Source: Saccharibacillus sp. O23 (lineage in GTDB: Bacteria; Bacillota; Bacilli; Paenibacillales; Paenibacillaceae). From it: a DNA stretch of 64,000 nucleotides. The DNA lies in contig NZ_NJDE01000007.1 of assembly GCF_002205895.1 (NCBI RefSeq), positions 62,001 to 126,000 of the forward strand, in the 5' to 3' direction. Of this stretch, positions 59,682-64,000 are shown one piece after another. The notes under the pieces are model-generated. The model was not told the origin of the DNA, did no database searches, and was given only the letters and a program-made list of their open reading frames with translations. The number at the start of each line of letters is the position of its first letter. The stretch's first letter is position 1. The translations under genes and the position numbers were made by a program.

Positions 59682-61328
59682 TCAATCGGCGTTCGCGCTC
59701 AGCAGCTCGGGCAGATGCCGGACGATCCAAGCATAAGCGAGCGGACTGTATTCGAGCCACGGCATCTCGGAAACGGACACGACCGCGTTCCGGCGTACGG
59801 CCCGAAGACCGCGCCATTCGTCGCTGCGGCGAAGCCGCCGCCAATGCGCGTCCGATTCCGCGCTTGCGTCGACGATCAGCAGGATGCGGTCGGGATCGCA
59901 AGCGGCGACAAAAGCCGGATCGACGAATTGTTCGATCTCGATCTCCGCCGCTTCGTAAGGACAGTTCAAGCCCAGATCGCCGTAGAGCACGCCGCCGCCG
60001 TTGCGCAGGCCGTACACGGCAAGCCGGTCGTCGGTGACGCGAAGCAGCAGCAGCGACTCCGTGCCGACGATCCGCTCCACACGGGCACGCGCGTCCGCCG
60101 TTTGTTCGTCGTAACGTTCCAGCCAGCGCTCCGCTTCGTTCTCCCGGCGGACATAAGCGGCCAAGAGTCGAAACTGCGAACGCCAATCCAGCGCGCGCCA
60201 AGGAATATAGACGCAGGGCGCGATCCGTTCCAGCTCGCCGCCGTAGGCGGGCGTTTCTTTGCCGTCGTCGCACAGGATCAGATCGGGGGCGGCGTCTCGG
60301 AGCCGCTCCAGATTATGCGCCCAGACTTCCGGCGTCATGGCGCGTTCTCGCCGCAAATGCACGTCGATTCGGCCGTGGTAAGGCCGGCGGTGCAGTTCGC
60401 GCCGCGCGTCGACCATGGCGGCGCAGGGCATGACGCCCAGCGCCAGCAGATGGGGCGTATACGCGTACGACATGTCCGCGATCCGTTCGCGCGGCGCGCG
60501 GGCGAACGCGAGCGGCGTGACGCCGGACGCGGCTTTGAAGCGGCGGCGGAAATACGTCTCGTCTTTGAAGCCGCAAGCTTCCGAGATCTCGCGGACGCCG
60601 TCGCGGCCCAGAATCAGCCGTTCTCGCGCGCGCCTGAGGCGCAGTTCGGTCAGGTAAGCCGTCGGCGACAAGCCGGTCTCCCGGCGGAACAAGCCGGAAT
60701 AATACCAGGGGCTGAGCCCGGCGACCGAAGCCAGCCGGTCCCGGGTCAGCTCCTCGCCGTAATGCCGGTGCATATACTGCACCGTGCGGGATACCGCCGA
60801 TTCCTCGGCATCGGCGGGGAGGGCCGGCCGCAGGCCGAGCAGCAGCCGAATAAGCTGCTGGAACAGCACCGCCGGCGCTTCGCCGCCGGCAGGAAGCTCC
60901 GGCGCGGCATCTTCGCGCCGCGCGGCCGCGTACAGCCGCCGCGCCAGAGCCGCCGCCTCGCGGACTCCGGCGGCGGGGAGGCGGCCGCCCGCGGGCAGCG
61001 GCGCCTGCGCCCTCGCGAAGCGGCGCTCGCCCGCGCGCGGCTCCGCGCCGTCTTCCGCTTCGATCTCTTCGAGATAATCGAAGCGGATCTCCAGCACGGC
61101 GAGCGGCTGCGCGGGCGGGCCGTGCCCGTCTTCGGGCAGCAGCGCCAGCCCCGAACCGGGACGCAGCAGTACGCAGTCGCCGCGTCTCAGCGGCTCCCGC
61201 GACCGCCCGTCGGCCAACCAGCCGGTTCCGGATTCGACGACCCGGAACAAATGGGCATAAGCATCGGAGCGTTCGGAAGCTTCGGTCTCCGATAAGACAA
61301 AACTGCGCGATCCGTCGAATACGTACAT
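59682..61328 (-). CDS. AraC-type regulator with C-terminal siderophore-binding domain (Btr-like)
   Basis: 548 residues. An N-terminal cupin-like region, then an AraC HTH pair (about 190-285: YMHRHYGEELTRDRLASVAG, YYSGLFRRETGLSPTAYLTE, ISEACGFKDETYFRRRFKAA), then a periplasmic-binding-protein-like domain with the same pattern as FecB-type receptors (about 300-548). B. subtilis Btr has this architecture and activates a siderophore uptake operon when it binds the ferric siderophore in the cytosol. Here it lies upstream of a siderophore-binding lipoprotein, so the same role is inferred. AAGGAG precedes the ATG at 61328. Confidence 0.87.
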   Translation of the reverse strand: MYVFDGSRSFVLSETEASERSDAYAHLFRVVESGTGWLADGRSREPLRRGDCVLLRPGSGLALLPEDGHGPPAQPLAVLEIRFDYLEEIEAEDGAEPRAGERRFARAQAPLPAGGRLPAAGVREAAALARRLYAAARREDAAPELPAGGEAPAVLFQQLIRLLLGLRPALPADAEESAVSRTVQYMHRHYGEELTRDRLASVAGLSPWYYSGLFRRETGLSPTAYLTELRLRRARERLILGRDGVREISEACGFKDETYFRRRFKAASGVTPLAFARAPRERIADMSYAYTPHLLALGVMPCAAMVDARRELHRRPYHGRIDVHLRRERAMTPEVWAHNLERLRDAAPDLILCDDGKETPAYGGELERIAPCVYIPWRALDWRSQFRLLAAYVRRENEAERWLERYDEQTADARARVERIVGTESLLLLRVTDDRLAVYGLRNGGGVLYGDLGLNCPYEAAEIEIEQFVDPAFVAACDPDRILLIVDASAESDAHWRRLRRSDEWRGLRAVRRNAVVSVSEMPWLEYSPLAYAWIVRHLPELLSANAD

Positions 61329-61420
61329 GGTCTGCCGCTCCTTTCTTTTCTGTCATTATACCGGATCGCGGCCTCTCGCGGACGATCCCGCTCGGCAAGT
61401 CGGGCTGATCCGCTCGACGC

Positions 61421-61461
61421 CGAAAAAGCGCGTCTTCTCCGGTAGGGGAGAAGACGCGCTT
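61421..61461 (-). terminator. Terminator of the flavoprotein gene
   Basis: 15-bp stem AAGCGCGTCTTCTCC / GGAGAAGACGCGCTT around a short loop; on the minus strand it ends in TTTTTC. It lies 61 nt after the flavoprotein stop codon. Confidence 0.92.
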
Positions 61462-61521
61462 CGGATCGCGGCCTTGCCTGATGCCGCGCGCCGCCTGTCG
61501 AGGCAGACGGCCGGCTGTTTT

Positions 61522-63114
61522 CTATTTAGCGGCTTTGACGAATTCCGACGCTTTGACGCCGGCTTCGCGGCCGAAGATGACGATCTCGGCCACGGAGTTG
61601 CCGCCGATGCGGTTCTGGCCGTGCAGTCCGCCGGTGACTTCGCCCGCGGCGTAGAGACCCGGAATCGCTCGGCCTTCTTTGTTCAGCACTTCGGTGTCGG
61701 TGTTGATCTTGACGCCGCCCATCGTGTAGTGGATCCCCGGGCCGATCTTGATCGCGTAATACGGACCTGCGGACAGATCGTGATCCATGCCGGTATCGCG
61801 TCCGAATTCGCCGTCTTTTTTGGCCGCGACCGCGGCGTTCCATTTATCCAGCGTCGCTTGCAGCGTATCGGCCGGCATATTCAGCGTCCGAGCCAGCGCT
61901 TCGACCGTGTCGCCGTTTTGGACCAGTCCTTTTTTCTCGTACTGTTCGATCGCTTTGGCGCGCGATTTGACGCCGGAATCGAAGATCAGGTACGCTTCGC
62001 GGTTATCGAGCTTGGTGATCGCCGCCGTGACTTTATCGCGCGTATCCATTTCGTTGAAGAAACGATTGCCGTTTTTGTCGACCAGAATCGCGCCTTCGCC
62101 GCGAACGGCTTCGCCGATCAGGTAGGAATGTTCTTGGTTGACCGTCGGGTGAACTTGGATCTGATCCATATCGACCGTCGTGCCGCCCATCGCTTCGATC
62201 ATGTTGATGCCGTCGCCCGTGCTGCCCGGTTGGTTGGTGGTGACGTAACCTTCGAGGTCGGGACGGTATTTCTTGATCAATTCTTGATTGGCGCCGAATC
62301 CGCCCGTCGCGACGATCACCGCGCCGGCCGAGATCGTTTTTTCGTCTTTGCCTTCGAATACGACTTTTACGCCGTTTGCTTGACCGTTCTTCTGCGTGAT
62401 TTCTTTGACGTCCGCGTTGACGAAGAGCGGAATATCTTGTTTATGCACGTCGTCGACCAGACCTTTGACCAGATATTGGCCGACTGCCGAACCGTCCGTC
62501 GGGCGGTGGGTACGTTTTTCTTTCATCCCGCCGGTGATCGTCAAGTTGTCGAGCGTGATGCCCTGCGAATCGAGCCAGTCGATCGCATCGGCCGAATGGT
62601 CGACGAAGTAGCGCAGCATCGCTTTATCGTTGGTATCATGTCCGCCTTTGAGCGTTTCTTCGTAGAACAGGTCGTTGCTGTCTTTGATGCCCTGCGCCGC
62701 TTGGAATTTCGTTTCGGAAGCGTTCATGCCCGAGGAGGACTTGAGCGTATTGCCGCCCGGAGCTTCCATTTTCTCGAAAATGACCGGGTTCATGCCGGCC
62801 GCTTTGGCTTCGAGCGCCGCCGTCATGCCCGCGCCGCCTCCGCCGATGATCACGATATCGTAGCGTTCTTGAAGCTGGTCGAGCGGCGTGTAGCTGCCGG
62901 CTTCGGACGCGCCCGCGGTCGCTTCGGTTTTTTCTTCGGTTTTGGCCGCGTCTTTCGAATCGGCGGCGGCTTGGGTTTCCGTCGCGGCCGGTTTCTCGTC
63001 GGTTGCGGCCGTTTTGGTCGCGCCCGCGCTTCCGCTGCCGCAGCCGGCGAGGATCAGCATCGCCGACAAGGCGAGCACAAGCCACGCGGTCCATGTCCGG
63101 TTCATCTTTTTCAT
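61522..63114 (-). CDS. Fumarate-reductase-like (flavocytochrome c) FAD lipoprotein
   Basis: 530 residues. Lipobox LILAGC (C25), a Thr/Ala/Lys-rich spacer to about residue 75, then a fumarate-reductase/succinate-dehydrogenase flavoprotein: FAD motif DIVIIGGGGAG (86-96), EKMEAPGGNTLKSSSGMNAS, capping and active-site segments THRPTDG, MDQIQVHPTV, IGEAVRGEGAIL, RDKVTAAI, IHYTMGG, GLYAAGEVTGGLHGQNRIGG. No FMN-binding domain and no haem motif are present, so electrons must come from a partner. Predicted outside the membrane; candidate acceptor reductase. An Fnr-like box sits at the promoter. Confidence 0.9.
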   Translation of the reverse strand: MKKMNRTWTAWLVLALSAMLILAGCGSGSAGATKTAATDEKPAATETQAAADSKDAAKTEEKTEATAGASEAGSYTPLDQLQERYDIVIIGGGGAGMTAALEAKAAGMNPVIFEKMEAPGGNTLKSSSGMNASETKFQAAQGIKDSNDLFYEETLKGGHDTNDKAMLRYFVDHSADAIDWLDSQGITLDNLTITGGMKEKRTHRPTDGSAVGQYLVKGLVDDVHKQDIPLFVNADVKEITQKNGQANGVKVVFEGKDEKTISAGAVIVATGGFGANQELIKKYRPDLEGYVTTNQPGSTGDGINMIEAMGGTTVDMDQIQVHPTVNQEHSYLIGEAVRGEGAILVDKNGNRFFNEMDTRDKVTAAITKLDNREAYLIFDSGVKSRAKAIEQYEKKGLVQNGDTVEALARTLNMPADTLQATLDKWNAAVAAKKDGEFGRDTGMDHDLSAGPYYAIKIGPGIHYTMGGVKINTDTEVLNKEGRAIPGLYAAGEVTGGLHGQNRIGGNSVAEIVIFGREAGVKASEFVKAAK

Positions 63115-63192
63115 TGCGTTAACCCCCTGCGAATCTTCTTTTCGAACATGCTCGCTTCAGTACCTTGACCGAGTCATCGTTCGTCGGGTCGA

Positions 63193-63235
63193 GTATAGCA
63201 TCGGGTATTCGATCTTATTGTGAAAAATTTCACTA
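63193..63235 (-). promoter_or_regulatory. Fnr/CRP-type box and extended -10 of the flavoprotein gene
   Basis: TGTGA-AAAATT-TCACT (63220-63235) matches the TGTGA-N6-TCACA form. On the minus strand TGC-TATACT (63201-63193) is an extended -10. If transcription starts 7 nt past the -10 (about 63186), the box centre (63227.5) is at -41.5, the class II activation position for Fnr/CRP regulators. Confidence 0.7.
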
Positions 63236-63391
63236 AAATTGCGGTCATCTGGTTTGATTAAGTATTTAAAGGGTTTTTAAACTTTTTTAAGCGGCGGAAG
63301 AGAGATTGGCTCGGCAAGTTCCGGACATGTTAGGATGGAAAAGAGAGTCGAAAACGGATCTTCAAATTCGATTGACGAAGGAGCATGAGGC

Positions 63392-64000
63392 ATGGATCGA
63401 ACGACGCATTACCGGAACGACGCAGTCGGCGAATGGCTGAAACAAGCTTATGCGGGCGACGAAAAAGCGCGGCGGCGTTTGGCGAATCTGGAAGGTCCGC
63501 ACGCGCTGGCACCCGACTATTCCGCGCTGGTGCACGTTCAGCTCAAAGACGCGGCGCGCAAACCGGACGGGGCTATCCGTATTCTGAACAAAGCGCCCGA
63601 ACCGAACAGCGGCGATTATCCGTGCGCGGATCTCTACCGGATCTGGAGCGAAGGCGCGTCATGGACGCATATTCCCGTGCCCCCGTCTTTCGATCTGGCG
63701 AACGTGGTGTTCGCGTCGGCCGGAGAAGACGGCCGATCCGCGCGTTTCGCGTTCGAATCGGCCGACGGACGGCGCACGGAAGCTTCGCTGGCGCAGATGG
63801 GAATCGCGTTCCGCGATCTGGATCTGGTCATGCGGGGCGCGAAGGAAGCGGAGATCGAAGAAGCTTTCCGCGGCATGGAGACGTCGGTCGTGCCGCTTCC
63901 GCCGGTCAGACGGACCGAAGCCGACAACCCGCCGATCGAACTGGACGGATACGGATTTCTTGCGTTCGACGAGTCCGTTCAGGGGTTCGAAGGTACTTTT
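63392..64000 (+). CDS. Uncharacterised protein, 5-prime part only
   Basis: 203 codons are visible before the right edge. The frame starting MDRTTHYRNDAVGEWLKQ has codon use like its neighbours (third-position G/C). AAGGAG (63378-63383) lies 8 nt before the ATG; the ATG at 63385 opens a different frame. It contains ALVHVQLKDAARKPDGAIRI and SWTHIPVPPSFDLANVVFAS. No signal peptide, no membrane segment, no family recognised. Confidence 0.6.
   Translation, partial: MDRTTHYRNDAVGEWLKQAYAGDEKARRRLANLEGPHALAPDYSALVHVQLKDAARKPDGAIRILNKAPEPNSGDYPCADLYRIWSEGASWTHIPVPPSFDLANVVFASAGEDGRSARFAFESADGRRTEASLAQMGIAFRDLDLVMRGAKEAEIEEAFRGMETSVVPLPPVRRTEADNPPIELDGYGFLAFDESVQGFEGTF

Noticed and set aside
1..64000. 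Prophage, insertion sequence, integron, tRNA or rRNA gene
   Set aside because: No transposase, integrase or phage structural protein, no terminal inverted repeats with target duplications and no cloverleaf sequences were seen. The holin-like peptide at 36749-36832 is a type I toxin, not a phage holin.

Overview
The window looks like chromosomal DNA of a high-GC Gram-positive bacterium of the Paenibacillaceae (Saccharibacillus/Paenibacillus type). This is inferred from strong GGAGG ribosome sites, abundant rho-independent terminators, several lipoproteins and large S-layer-homology (SLH) surface proteins, Bacillus-type regulators (TetR, PadR, AraC/Btr-like, Fur- and Fnr-like boxes) and genes such as glpX, dbpA and rlmD. 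I see no rRNA, tRNA, IS element, prophage or CRISPR array.

Layout: 1-2.6 kb holds the end of a PEP-synthase/PPDK regulatory protein gene, glpX and a cation-diffusion exporter. An intergenic repeat patch (2.8-3.0 kb) follows. At 3.2-5.3 kb a MFS pump and its probable TetR repressor each have a matching operator. At 5.4-8.4 kb there is a four-gene operon (spermidine-synthase-like protein, histidine phosphatase, a CxxC protein, a YcxB-like membrane protein). From 8.6 to 24.4 kb lies a surface-protein island: one SLH protein on the minus strand, the UPF0210/ACT pair, then three tandem paralogous SLH proteins (NHL, fn3 and GLUG modules) and a probable small RNA. From 24.6 to 41 kb is a mosaic of membrane proteins, small regulators, RNA-modifying enzymes (RlmD, Dus, DbpA), a UbiB/ABC1 kinase, a PadR-CPBP operon, a type I toxin-antitoxin locus and a broken secreted-protein gene. 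At 41.3-49.5 kb an oligopeptide/nickel-type ABC importer operon is followed by a repeat array and an aminotransferase-amidohydrolase pair. From 49.5 to 64 kb are a cell-wall amidase with a zinc-ribbon/VWA protein, two uncharacterised proteins, a sensor kinase with an FG-GAP-like lipoprotein, an iron-siderophore binding lipoprotein with a Btr-like AraC regulator, and a fumarate-reductase-like lipoprotein with an Fnr-type promoter.

The most interesting material is regulatory. (1) Four SLH genes and one gene-less site share one promoter geometry: two 7-bp direct repeats 11 bp apart, exactly 10 bp before an extended -10. This suggests an OmpR/PhoP/WalR-type surface-protein regulon. (2) The gene-less member appears to drive a structured RNA of about 125 nt, whose C-rich terminator loop can pair with all 11 nt of the conserved ribosome-site leader of two of the SLH genes. 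(3) A 27-residue holin-like toxin (too short for most ORF callers) has a convergent antisense RNA, the classical TxpA/BsrG layout. (4) Two unrelated families of short intergenic repeats have about 50-nt spacing.
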